DNA from: an uncultured Candidatus Actinomarina sp.
GTDB lineage: Bacteria > Actinomycetota > Acidimicrobiia > Actinomarinales > Actinomarinaceae
Reading direction: 5' to 3'
DNA length: 58,072 nucleotides
Assembly (NCBI GenBank): GCA_902565645.1
Contig: CACFFJ010000005.1
Location: 1-58,072, forward strand
The translations under genes were made by a program, and so were the position numbers. Below are positions 49,727 to 58,072 of this stretch, piece after piece. The notes under the pieces were generated by a model, which saw only the letters and a list, made by a program, of their open reading frames with translations, searched no databases and was not told where the DNA came from. The stretch's first letter is position 1. Each line of letters opens with the position of its first letter.

Positions 49727-50911
49727 ATGGATATTTCTAAATTAAATAGTTTAATAACGCCTTCTGGAACTATGGCTATATCAAATAAGGCCAAAGAACT
49801 TAAAGAAGAAGGTAAACCTGTCATTGGTTTTGGTGCAGGAGAGCCTGATTTCAGTACGCCTAGTTATGTTATTGAAGATGTAAAAAAAGCCGCAGAGGAT
49901 CCAAAAAATCATAAATATACAGCAGTAGCTGGTTTAGAAATTTTAAGAAACGAAATATCTAGAACAACAAGCATTTATTCAAATTTCGATTCAGATCCTA
50001 ATAATATAGTTATTACAAATGGTGGTAAACAAGCAATATTTAATTCACTTATAGCTATTTTAGATCCTGGTGATGAGGTTTTGATTCCTACACCTTACTG
50101 GACTACTTATCCAGAAGCAGTCAAGATTTCAGGAGGTGTCCCAAATTTTGTAGAAACTAATTATCAAGATAATTTTAAAGTTTCAGTTGAACAATTAGAG
50201 GAAAATAGAACAGATAAAACAAAAGCTTTGGTATGGGTCTCTCCGTCTAATCCGACCGGTATTGTTTACTCAAAGGAAGAAGCCGAAAAAATCTATGAAT
50301 GGGCTTTTAAGAATAACCTTTGGATTATTTCTGACGAGCTTTACGAGCACCTAGTCTATGAAGGAGAAACTTCTCCTTCGCCTGCTATTTATGATCCACA
50401 ATTTAAAAATACAATTGTTGTAAATGGTGTTGCAAAATCATATGCAATGACCGGATGGAGAGTAGGTTGGATTATAGGCAACTCTGATGTAATAAATATG
50501 TCAAAGAAGATCCAATCACATGCTACTTCTAATGTTGCAAATTTATCTCAAATTGCTGCACTTTCAGCTTTAAAAAATGGTTTAAACGAAACAAATAAAA
50601 TGAAAGAAGCATTTAACAAAAGAAGGCTCTATGCATTAAATGCTTTTAAAAATATAAAAAACATCAATCTTGTTGAACCAACTGGTGCTTTTTATCTTTT
50701 CCCAGATATAAGTTATTACTGTGATGGAAAAATCAAAAATGTTTCTAATTCAATAGAATTTTGCAACTGGTTACTTGACGAACACTATGTAGCATTTGTG
50801 CCTGGTGAGGTCTTTGGAGTTAATGGGTATCTTAGGTGCTCATATGCTTTAAGCGATGATGATTTGGCTGAAGGTTTAAAAAGATTCTCTGATGCTTTGA
50901 ATAATTTATAA
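49727..50911 (+). CDS. aspC: Pyridoxal-phosphate aspartate aminotransferase
   Basis: VIGFGAGEPDFSTPSYVIED, KYTAVAGLEILRNEI, NPTGIVYSKEE, ISDELYEHLVYEGE, VNGVAKSYAMTGWRVGWIIG. Confidence 0.95.
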   Translation: MDISKLNSLITPSGTMAISNKAKELKEEGKPVIGFGAGEPDFSTPSYVIEDVKKAAEDPKNHKYTAVAGLEILRNEISRTTSIYSNFDSDPNNIVITNGGKQAIFNSLIAILDPGDEVLIPTPYWTTYPEAVKISGGVPNFVETNYQDNFKVSVEQLEENRTDKTKALVWVSPSNPTGIVYSKEEAEKIYEWAFKNNLWIISDELYEHLVYEGETSPSPAIYDPQFKNTIVVNGVAKSYAMTGWRVGWIIGNSDVINMSKKIQSHATSNVANLSQIAALSALKNGLNETNKMKEAFNKRRLYALNAFKNIKNINLVEPTGAFYLFPDISYYCDGKIKNVSNSIEFCNWLLDEHYVAFVPGEVFGVNGYLRCSYALSDDDLAEGLKRFSDALNNL

Positions 50912-52128
50912 TGAATAATGTAAAAAGAAGTAGCTTATTTTCTTGGCTTCTTTTCGATTTAGCAAATACAGTTTATGCATTTGTAATCCCAGGATTATAT
51001 TTTTCTGTTTGGCTAGTAAGCGAGCAAGGATGGACAGACCAAGCATTAGGTTTTGCAACATCAGGTGCAATGGTAATTGTTGCACTTACTGGACCTTGGG
51101 TGGGTGCTAGATCTGATGGTTCCCAAGGTAAAAAACCTCTTTTATTTATAACAACAATCGCATGTATAGTGTCAACTTTTTTACTTGGAACATTTAATGT
51201 AAGTACTTCAGTAATTTTATTTATTATTTCATTAATAGGCTTCAATCTTGGATCTGTAGTCTACGATGCTTTACTGGTTTCAGTAAGTAACGAAAATAAC
51301 CGTGGAAAAATTTCTGGCATGGGTGTTGCTTTTGGATATGTTGGATCGTTAATAGGTTTCGGTGTAGCAACATTTCTTCAAAATATTGGTTATAGCTATG
51401 TTGAAATTTTCAGATCTGTAGCAGTACTATTTATGATTTTTTCAATACCTGCATTTATATTTATTGATGAAAAAAAAGTTTCTGAAAATAAATCAAAAAT
51501 TAAACTTTCAGATTCAATAACAATAGTTATAAAATCATGGAAACATTCAAGAAAATATGATGGCCTAACAAGGTTTCTAATTGGTAGATTTTTTTATGCC
51601 GATGCAATTAACACTCTAATCGGAGGACTTCTAGCTGTTTATTTAGTTGAAGAAGCTGGATTAACTCCTGAAGATAGTCAAGGAATACTTGCAATAGCTA
51701 TTGTTGTTTCAATTATAGGTGGATATGTTTTTGGTAGAGCTGGGGATAAATATGGACCAAGACTATGTACTCTTGCAAGTTTAATTTGCTGGATGATATC
51801 TTTAACACTCGCAATTATTGCTACAGAATTTAATCAGATTTGGCTGATATATGTAACAGGAGTTATCGGTGGATTTAATATTGGTGGAATATTTGCAGTA
51901 GATAGATTGTTTATGACAAGACTTAGCCCGGAAAAGCATTTAGGAGAATTTTATGGTTTGTACTCAACGGTTGGAAGATTTGCAACAATTATTGGTCCTT
52001 TACTCTGGGGATTTATTGTTAACACACTGGGACTTGGAAGAAACCCTGCTATGTTTTCATTAATAATTCTTCTTATAATTTCATTTTTTATTATTAAAGG
52101 TGTTTCGGATAATCAATATAGGAATTAG
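50911..52128 (+). CDS. MFS transporter, UMF1/Atg22-like family
   Basis: FSWLLFDLANTVYAFVIPGLYFSVWL; GFNIGGIFAVDRLFMTRLSPEKHLGEFYGLYSTVGRFATIIGPLLWG; paralog of 47520-48827. Confidence 0.9.
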   Translation: MNNVKRSSLFSWLLFDLANTVYAFVIPGLYFSVWLVSEQGWTDQALGFATSGAMVIVALTGPWVGARSDGSQGKKPLLFITTIACIVSTFLLGTFNVSTSVILFIISLIGFNLGSVVYDALLVSVSNENNRGKISGMGVAFGYVGSLIGFGVATFLQNIGYSYVEIFRSVAVLFMIFSIPAFIFIDEKKVSENKSKIKLSDSITIVIKSWKHSRKYDGLTRFLIGRFFYADAINTLIGGLLAVYLVEEAGLTPEDSQGILAIAIVVSIIGGYVFGRAGDKYGPRLCTLASLICWMISLTLAIIATEFNQIWLIYVTGVIGGFNIGGIFAVDRLFMTRLSPEKHLGEFYGLYSTVGRFATIIGPLLWGFIVNTLGLGRNPAMFSLIILLIISFFIIKGVSDNQYRN

Positions 52129-52135
52129 CTAGTAT

Positions 52136-52480
52136 CTAAAAAAAGAAGAACCGCTTTTTTTTCTTTGAAGCCTCAAGTTCTTCTCTAGTGTTCTTTAATT
52201 TTTCTCTCAAAAACTCTGCTTCTGCTTCAGCTTTAGCTGCACGTTCCCTAGATTCTGCCATTAGTTGATTTGCTTCATGTATATTGCCAAGTTGATTTAA
52301 TACATTCTGCCAAGCTTCTAGGGGTACGATTAAATTATCCCCAGATGTTTTTTGAACAGAATCTTCTTCTGACTCTTCTGTAGTTTCAGATTGTATTTTA
52401 TCTTTTTTGATTTCTTTTTCAGTAGTTTCGTTTGAAAAGAAGCCGTACTTTTTTGCCATTCTTTCTTCGTAATTGCTCAA
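52136..52480 (-). CDS. Hypothetical acidic/coiled-coil protein
   Basis: Intact ORF; 4-nt overlap with upstream gene; coiled coil ESRERAAKAEAEAEFLREKLKNTREELEASKKKKRFFFF. Confidence 0.65.
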   Translation of the reverse strand: MSNYEERMAKKYGFFSNETTEKEIKKDKIQSETTEESEEDSVQKTSGDNLIVPLEAWQNVLNQLGNIHEANQLMAESRERAAKAEAEAEFLREKLKNTREELEASKKKKRFFFF

Positions 52481-53415
52481 TCTACAAACTCCTCTTTACA
52501 CATTTCCAGTGTTTGACATTCAAAATTAAAATTCTCTTTTAATAGTTTTTCTGGAATTATTCTCATACTAGTAAGTCCTAAACTTTCTCCTAATTCCCAT
52601 CCTATTGCTATCTTCATTAAAATTGGTGGCAATGGTGGAAAAAAATATTTTTTATTCATAATTTTCGCAATAATTCTTGAAAAATCTTTTTGTTTTAATG
52701 GTTCTGGTGATACAAAATTAATAGGACCTTCAAGATTTTTATTTTCTAAGCAAAAAATATAAGCATTCACAACATCCTCTATTGAAATCCATGAAAAATA
52801 TTGATTGCCTTTCCCGATTGGACTACTGATATTCAATTTAGATACAAGAGTAAAAATATCTGTTGCTACATTTCCTTTTCCTAAAATAATACCTTTTCTC
52901 GCATTAACTACTCTAACTCCATGTTTCTTTATTTCTAATAATGGATCCTCCCAAGCTTCTTCAACTACAAGCTGCTCAAATGATCCTCTATTGTATTGAG
53001 TTTTTTCAGTTATAACTTCATCACCATGTTCACCATAAATGCCTATACCTGAAGCGGAGATGAATATTTTTGGAAATTTATCTAGATTAGCATAAGTATC
53101 TACAAATAAATCTGCTGCCCACTTTCTAGACCAGTAAATTCTTGATTTTCTTTCTTTGTTCCACCTTCCTCCAGCAAAAGGTAGGAAGCCAAAAATATCT
53201 TTTGGTGCAATTGATTCTCCTGCTAAATGAATCACAGCGTCAAGATTTTTAAATTGTTCAATATCAATCTCTTGTTTTAATGGGCTCCAATATATTTCAT
53301 CTTCATTTAATACTTCTCTCCGAACAAATTTTTTTACTTCGTATCCTGATTCAGTTAATTTCTTAGTAAGCTTTCTTCCAATAAAACCACTTGCGCCTGT
53401 TACGCCTATCTTCAT
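52477..53415 (-). CDS. TIGR01777-family NAD-dependent epimerase
   Basis: MKIGVTGASGFIGRKLTKKLTESGYEVKKFVRR, AVIHLAGESI, GRWNKERKSRIYWSR, ISASGIGIYGEHGDEVITE. Confidence 0.92.
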   Translation of the reverse strand: MKIGVTGASGFIGRKLTKKLTESGYEVKKFVRREVLNEDEIYWSPLKQEIDIEQFKNLDAVIHLAGESIAPKDIFGFLPFAGGRWNKERKSRIYWSRKWAADLFVDTYANLDKFPKIFISASGIGIYGEHGDEVITEKTQYNRGSFEQLVVEEAWEDPLLEIKKHGVRVVNARKGIILGKGNVATDIFTLVSKLNISSPIGKGNQYFSWISIEDVVNAYIFCLENKNLEGPINFVSPEPLKQKDFSRIIAKIMNKKYFFPPLPPILMKIAIGWELGESLGLTSMRIIPEKLLKENFNFECQTLEMCKEEFVD

Positions 53416-53714
53416 TCCTCTTCATCCTTATAGTAAAGAAAGAATTCTTCGATTTGTTTTTCATATTCACTTACGGCAGTTCCTATATTGCTTATAAAGT
53501 TAACTGTTACAACATTTGACTGTATAAATATATTATCTATCTCATTAGAAAATTGAAATAATTTTAAAGCAAGTTGTGCACTTACTTCATTTGTTAATGA
53601 AGCATGCGCAATATTGTAATAAGTTACACCATCTTGACCAGACAAGGATCTATTGAGGTCAAAAATAACATTCTTATTAAACTTAGTTATTTTCATTTCA
53701 ATTTTTTGTCCCAT
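53412..53714 (-). CDS. Hypothetical protein, possibly Nfu N-terminal-like domain
   Basis: Intact ORF overlapping pyk and epimerase; SAQLALKLFQFSNEIDNIFIQSNVVTVNFISNIGT resembles Nfu_N pattern. Confidence 0.6.
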   Translation of the reverse strand: MGQKIEMKITKFNKNVIFDLNRSLSGQDGVTYYNIAHASLTNEVSAQLALKLFQFSNEIDNIFIQSNVVTVNFISNIGTAVSEYEKQIEEFFLYYKDEEE

Positions 53715-55111
53715 TAAAATTCTCCTATTTTCATAACTCTTATTAAGTTAGTAGCTGCCTCTTTGTTAGGAGGTGTTCCAGCAACAACTACAACTTTATC
53801 ATTTTTTTTATAGTTTTTATTGTTTTGAAGCCAAGAATCTGCAATTTTAAACATCTCATCAGTAGTTTCTAATCTAGTAATTTTAATCTGCTCAACACCC
53901 CAAAGAATATTCATTTGGTTATAAGTTTTATCAATACTTGTAAAAGTGAATATTGGAGCTTCAGGTCTGTAATTTGAAATAAGTAATGGAGTCCTGCCCG
54001 TTTCTGTAAATGCAATTATTGCTTTTGCATCTATTTCATTTGCAATCTGAACAGCTCCCTTCGCTATCGAAGTAGTTAGTGTATCAATTACTGATTGCTC
54101 TTTAAACTTTATTGTTGAAGTATCATTCCTTGAATCCACCTCTTTACAAATATTTCCCATAACTTCTACTACAACTTCCGGATGTTTACCAATAGCAGTT
54201 TCTGCTGATAGCATGACACAATCTGTACCTTCTAATATTGCATTTGTTATGTCAGTCACTTCAGCGCGAGTAGGTCTATGTGAATCTTTCATAGATTGAA
54301 GCATTTCTGTAGCAGTAATGGTGATCTTGCCTTTTGCATTAGCTTCATCTAATATTTGCTTCTGTACAAATGGTATTTTTTCTAATGGAAGTTGAACACC
54401 TAAATCCCCTCTTGCTACCATAACTCCATCAGACTCATCAATTATTTCACCTAAATTTTTAACAGCAGATTTTAATTCGATTTTTGCAATGATTTTTATA
54501 TTTTTGTTGATAATTTTTTTTACTTCCGTAATATCATTTGCATTCCTTACAAAGGAAACGGCAACAATATCTACATCTAATTCGTTTCCAAATTTAAGAT
54601 CTTTGAGATCTTTTTCTGTTAAAGATGATACGGATAAACTAGAGTCAGGGAATGCGACTCCTTGATTAGACCTTAGTTCTCCTCCAACCTCAATCTGTGC
54701 GTTCATTGATGATCTTGTTTTTTTAACTACTCTTAAGGTAATTTGACCATCGTCAATAAGAATCCTCTCTCCAGAATTAATATCTTTATATAAATTTTTG
54801 TAGTTTATATATAATGAATTTTCATCTGAGGTTGAATCTTTATTTGTGATTTCGATATTATTTGATGCTTTTAAAATGGTTCCGTTTTTAGCTTCACCTG
54901 TTCTTATTTTTTGACCTTGTATGTCTTGCATTATTGCAACAGATTGATCGTGTTCTCTTGCCCACTTGACTATATTTGAGTGGTCTTCATTACTTCCATG
55001 TGAAAAATTTAATCTTAATACATCAGCACCCGAATTGATTAATTTATCAATACCATCTTTTGAATTAACACTTGGCCCTACGGTCGCAATTATTTTTGTT
55101 TTTCTTGTCAT
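53714..55111 (-). CDS. pyk: Pyruvate kinase
   Basis: TKIIATVGPSVNSKDGIDKLINSGADVLRLNFSHG, IIAKIELKSAVKNL, GVMVARGDLGVQLPLEKIPFVQKQI, ATEMLQSM, PTRAEVTDITNAILEGTDCVMLSAETAIGKHP. Confidence 0.96.
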   Translation of the reverse strand: MTRKTKIIATVGPSVNSKDGIDKLINSGADVLRLNFSHGSNEDHSNIVKWAREHDQSVAIMQDIQGQKIRTGEAKNGTILKASNNIEITNKDSTSDENSLYINYKNLYKDINSGERILIDDGQITLRVVKKTRSSMNAQIEVGGELRSNQGVAFPDSSLSVSSLTEKDLKDLKFGNELDVDIVAVSFVRNANDITEVKKIINKNIKIIAKIELKSAVKNLGEIIDESDGVMVARGDLGVQLPLEKIPFVQKQILDEANAKGKITITATEMLQSMKDSHRPTRAEVTDITNAILEGTDCVMLSAETAIGKHPEVVVEVMGNICKEVDSRNDTSTIKFKEQSVIDTLTTSIAKGAVQIANEIDAKAIIAFTETGRTPLLISNYRPEAPIFTFTSIDKTYNQMNILWGVEQIKITRLETTDEMFKIADSWLQNNKNYKKNDKVVVVAGTPPNKEAATNLIRVMKIGEF

Positions 55112-55154
55112 TGAAATATATAACTTAATAGCATGGTATTACGGAAATAAATAT

Positions 55155-55781
55155 ATGGATAAAAATTTTATAATAGGAATACCTGTAAGAGATTTTGAAA
55201 ACCCTATGACTAGGCTCTCTAATACTTTAAACAAGGAAGAAAGAATTGAACTTTCAAAATCTATGTTTTTAAATATTGTAAATTCTTTTGACGATGAAAA
55301 TGTTGATATTTATTGCATCACAAATAACTCTTCAGTTGTTGATTATTGTACCAAGAATAAGATTGAAACATTTAACGCAAAAAATAGTGGTTTAAATAAT
55401 GAAATAAATGAATTTATTAATTTAACAAAAGATTATTCTGCTTGGACTATTGTTCATGCAGATCTTCCATATGTAAATAGACACTATGCAAAAGTTTGGA
55501 TAGAGGAATGCTTATTAAACGAAATTATCATTAGTGAAAGTAAAGATTCAGGCACTCCAATAATAGGCGGAAACAAATTTATAAATGAATTTCAATATGG
55601 TGAAAAAAGTTTTATAAAACATATCGAATTATTCAATAAAAAAAATATAAATTATAAAAAAATTTTTAATAAAGAACTTTCTTTTGAGGTTGATGACATA
55701 AATGATTATAAAGATTTAATTAAAAATCAACCCAGATGGTTTAGGAAGAATAGTTTACTTAGCAGCCCCGACCGGATTTGA
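55155..55781 (+). CDS. cofC: CofC-like 2-phospho-L-lactate (phosphoenolpyruvate) guanylyltransferase
   Basis: IGIPVRDFENPMTRLSNTLNKEERIELSKSMFLNIV, WTIVHADLPYV, SKDSGTPIIGG, SFEVDDINDYKDLI; ATG at 55155 preferred over track start 54966 because the longer ORF runs antisense into pyk. Confidence 0.78.
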   Translation: MDKNFIIGIPVRDFENPMTRLSNTLNKEERIELSKSMFLNIVNSFDDENVDIYCITNNSSVVDYCTKNKIETFNAKNSGLNNEINEFINLTKDYSAWTIVHADLPYVNRHYAKVWIEECLLNEIIISESKDSGTPIIGGNKFINEFQYGEKSFIKHIELFNKKNINYKKIFNKELSFEVDDINDYKDLIKNQPRWFRKNSLLSSPDRI

Positions 55782-55835
55782 ACCGGCGTTTCCGCCTTGA
55801 GAGGGCGGCGTCCTAGGCCTCTAGACGACGGGGCC
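55763..55835 (-). tRNA. tRNA-Glu (CTC)
   Basis: Reverse strand GGCCCCGTCGTCTAGAGGCCTAGGACGCCGCCCTCTCAAGGCGGAAACGCCGGTTCAAATCCGGTCGGGGCTG folds as cloverleaf; anticodon loop CTCTCAA. Confidence 0.95.
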
Positions 55836-55841
55836 AAAATG

Positions 55842-55913
55842 CTCGGGGAGAAGGATTTGAACCCTCAATAATGGGACCAGAACCCATTGTGTTGCCAATT
55901 ACACCATCCCCGA
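55842..55913 (-). tRNA. tRNA-Gln (CTG)
   Basis: Reverse strand TCGGGGATGGTGTAATTGGCAACACAATGGGTTCTGGTCCCATTATTGAGGGTTCAAATCCTTCTCCCCGAG; anticodon loop TTCTGGT. Confidence 0.95.
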
Positions 55914-55919
55914 AGGTAG

Positions 55920-55992
55920 CAGCCCCGACCGGATTCGAACCGGCGTTTCTGGGTTGAAAACCCAGCGTCCTAGGCCTCTGGACGACGGGGCC
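55920..55992 (-). tRNA. tRNA-Glu (TTC)
   Basis: Reverse strand GGCCCCGTCGTCCAGAGGCCTAGGACGCTGGGTTTTCAACCCAGAAACGCCGGTTCGAATCCGGTCGGGGCTG; anticodon loop TTTTCAA. Confidence 0.95.
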
Positions 55993-56031
55993 GTATAAGT
56001 AATAAGAATATAGTAATTAAATTATTATTTG

Positions 56032-57342
56032 TTACAAATCTTCAATACTTTCAGCCAATCTTGCAATTGTTGTCTCTTTACCAAGAGCAAATATTGATTC
56101 GAACAATGGTGGACTTATTTTTGTTCCTGTAACGGCAACTCTTGTAATTTGGAATCCTATCTTTGGTTTAATACTTAGTTCCTCTAATTCAAATCTCATT
56201 ATCTCCTCTATATTTTTAAGTTCAAAAGATTCAGTTGAAATAAACCTTTCCCTTATTTTTTTCATATATTTTTGTCCTTCTAAAGAGTTAACATTTTTCC
56301 AGTCATTTTGGTCTATTTCAAATGGTTCATCTAACAAAAATTTAATTTGCTCATTAATATCATTCAATGTTTCTATTCTTTCTTGAACAGGTTGTACAAT
56401 TTTTTTCAATCTATCAAGTTCATCCTCAAATAATTCTCTCGAGATAGAATTTTCAATAGATTCTACAAATAATGTTTCAAAATCATCTTTTACAATTTCT
56501 CTAATATACTGTCCATTCATCCATAGAAGCTTTTTTGTATCAAAAATTGCTGGATTAGGCAGCACATCGTTTAAATCAAATTTTTCAATTGCTAAGTCTC
56601 TCTCAAATATTTCTAAATCATTTCCAGGAGACCAACCTAATAAACACATATAATTAAATAAGGCTGAAGCTAATATTCCTTTGTCTTTATACGAAGATAC
56701 CGAAGTATCACCATGTCTCTTGCTTAATTTCTTTCCATCTGGCCCGAAAAGTAAAGAAAGATGACAAAATTCAGGCAATGGAGCATCAAGGGAATTCATT
56801 AATAATATATGCTTTGGGGTTGATGATAAAATATCTTCACCTCTTGCAATTAAAGTTATCCCATAATCAATGTCATCTACTGTAGAAGCTAAATGATATG
56901 TGGGAGACTTATCAGATCTTAAAAGAACAAAGTCCTCTATATCAGATAAATCAAACTTCATAGAGCCTCTAACTTTATCATGAAATTTGATTTCTCCTTT
57001 ATCCTCGACTTTAAACCTTACAGCACCATCTTCTTCATAAGCTAATCCTTTTTCTAATAACTCTTCTGCAACTTGAGTATATCTTTCAAATCTATCTGAT
57101 TGTCTATAGGTTCCCTCTTTACCTCCAACCTCAATACCTTCATCCCAATCTATGCCAAGCCATTTTAAATTATTAATAATATTTTCTTCATACTCTGGGA
57201 GACTTCTTTCTGTATCTGTATCGTCAATTCGGACTAAAAATTGACCATCATTAGACCTAGCGTATAACCAATTAAATAGAGCTGTTCTTGCATTTCCTAT
57301 ATGTAAGTTGCCAGTTGGAGATGGTGCAATTCTAAGCTTCAT
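56032..57342 (-). CDS. gltX: Glutamyl-tRNA synthetase
   Basis: RIAPSPTGNLHIGNARTALFNWLYAR (HIGH-type), GPDGKKLSKRHGDTSV (KMSKS-type), RIDDTDTERS. Confidence 0.96.
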   Translation of the reverse strand: MKLRIAPSPTGNLHIGNARTALFNWLYARSNDGQFLVRIDDTDTERSLPEYEENIINNLKWLGIDWDEGIEVGGKEGTYRQSDRFERYTQVAEELLEKGLAYEEDGAVRFKVEDKGEIKFHDKVRGSMKFDLSDIEDFVLLRSDKSPTYHLASTVDDIDYGITLIARGEDILSSTPKHILLMNSLDAPLPEFCHLSLLFGPDGKKLSKRHGDTSVSSYKDKGILASALFNYMCLLGWSPGNDLEIFERDLAIEKFDLNDVLPNPAIFDTKKLLWMNGQYIREIVKDDFETLFVESIENSISRELFEDELDRLKKIVQPVQERIETLNDINEQIKFLLDEPFEIDQNDWKNVNSLEGQKYMKKIRERFISTESFELKNIEEIMRFELEELSIKPKIGFQITRVAVTGTKISPPLFESIFALGKETTIARLAESIEDL

Positions 57343-57346
57343 TATT

Positions 57347-58072
57347 TTATTTAATATTATTTACTAATGTACCTATAGTATCAATTTCAATTCTTATTTC
57401 ATCTCCTGGTGAAACTTTACTTACACCCTCAGGTGTTCCTGTTAGCAATACATCACCCGGCAATAGAGTCATTATTGAAGTAACAAACGTTAATATTTCT
57501 CCAATACTGAAAATCATATCTCGTGTATTACCATCTTGCTTTAATTCATTATTAACATAACATTTAATATTTAGTTCTGGATTTTTATCAAATTCAGTTT
57601 GTATTACAGGTCCTAGTGGACAAAATGTATCAAAGCTCTTTGCTCTAGTAAAATTTCCATTAAATGATCCATCTTGACCTTGTAATATTCTTTCTGATAA
57701 ATCATTAGCATTAGTAAAACCAAGAACACTTTCCATCCAATTATCTTCATTAAGGTTTTTTGATAATTTTCCAATAACAATTGCTAATTCTGCTTCGTGA
57801 TCTACATGCTTACCAAGTGTTGGATAAATTATTGATTCACCTGAGCCAATTACTGAAGTTGATGGTTTAATAAAAAAAACTGGATTCTCTGGTGCATGAT
57901 AATCTAAAACTCCAAGCTCTTGTGCATGCTTTTGATAATTTTTTGCTACAGCAACAACCTTTGATGGTAATACAGGTGCTAGCATCTGTACTTCTCCCTT
58001 TTCATAAACTTCTTCTGTCTCTTCCCATACAACAAATGGAGAGCCTTCGTATCTAATTATCTTTTCATCAAC
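57347..58072 (-). CDS. Fumarylacetoacetate hydrolase family protein (5' end beyond window)
   Basis: VAVAKNYQKHAQEL, PVFFIKPSTSVIGSGESIIYP, VDHEAELAIVIGKLSKN, GDVLLTGTPEGVSKVSPGDEI; reading frame stays open from 57985 to the window edge (VDEKIIRYEGSPFVVWEETEEVYEKGEVQM...). Confidence 0.9.
   Translation of the reverse strand, partial: VDEKIIRYEGSPFVVWEETEEVYEKGEVQMLAPVLPSKVVAVAKNYQKHAQELGVLDYHAPENPVFFIKPSTSVIGSGESIIYPTLGKHVDHEAELAIVIGKLSKNLNEDNWMESVLGFTNANDLSERILQGQDGSFNGNFTRAKSFDTFCPLGPVIQTEFDKNPELNIKCYVNNELKQDGNTRDMIFSIGEILTFVTSIMTLLPGDVLLTGTPEGVSKVSPGDEIRIEIDTIGTLVNNIK

Noticed and set aside
54966-55154. N-terminal extension of the CofC ORF in the track
   Set aside because: It runs antisense into the pyk N-terminus; ATG at 55155 gives a natural CofC start (MDKNFIIGIPVRDFENPMTRLS).
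55763-55992. Near-identical tRNA-Glu copies as a mobile-element direct repeat
   Set aside because: Both copies fold as complete tRNAs with distinct anticodons and no integrase or att-like boundary is present; explained by tRNA gene duplication.

Overview
AT-rich, gene-dense chromosomal window with short intergenic gaps and many 4-nt overlaps. It looks like a streamlined, probably marine, actinobacterium of Acidimicrobiia/Actinomarinales type. That placement is inferred from gene order (smc...rnc-DUF177-SepIVA-like-coaD), F420-related genes and an actinobacterial-type inositol-phosphate synthase, and was not tested phylogenetically. Most content is housekeeping: nucleoside salvage, etfBA, smc/rnc/plsX/rpmF, coaD/rsmD/recG, ddl/murF, ino1, gdhA, fatty-acyl catabolism, malQ, ychF, folD, pyk, gltX, and three tRNAs (Glu-CTC, Gln-CTG, Glu-TTC). 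I found no CRISPR array, rRNA, transposon or prophage. Points worth a second look: (1) SMC is split at an A7 tract and shows no recognisable hinge domain; (2) a purine nucleoside phosphorylase can only recover its N-terminus and phosphate-binding loop through a one-base shift in an A8 tract; (3) a GH13 amylase-like gene is internally deleted and frameshifted; (4) a lipid-catabolism island pairs an APH-type kinase with an ACAD10/11-type acyl-CoA dehydrogenase and a 4-hydroxybutyryl-CoA-dehydratase-like enzyme, suggesting 4-hydroxyacid catabolism; (5) a small cassette carries a Rad52-like annealing protein, an unknown ORF and a Cys/His-rich microprotein. Items 1-3 could be assembly artefacts and need read-level checks.
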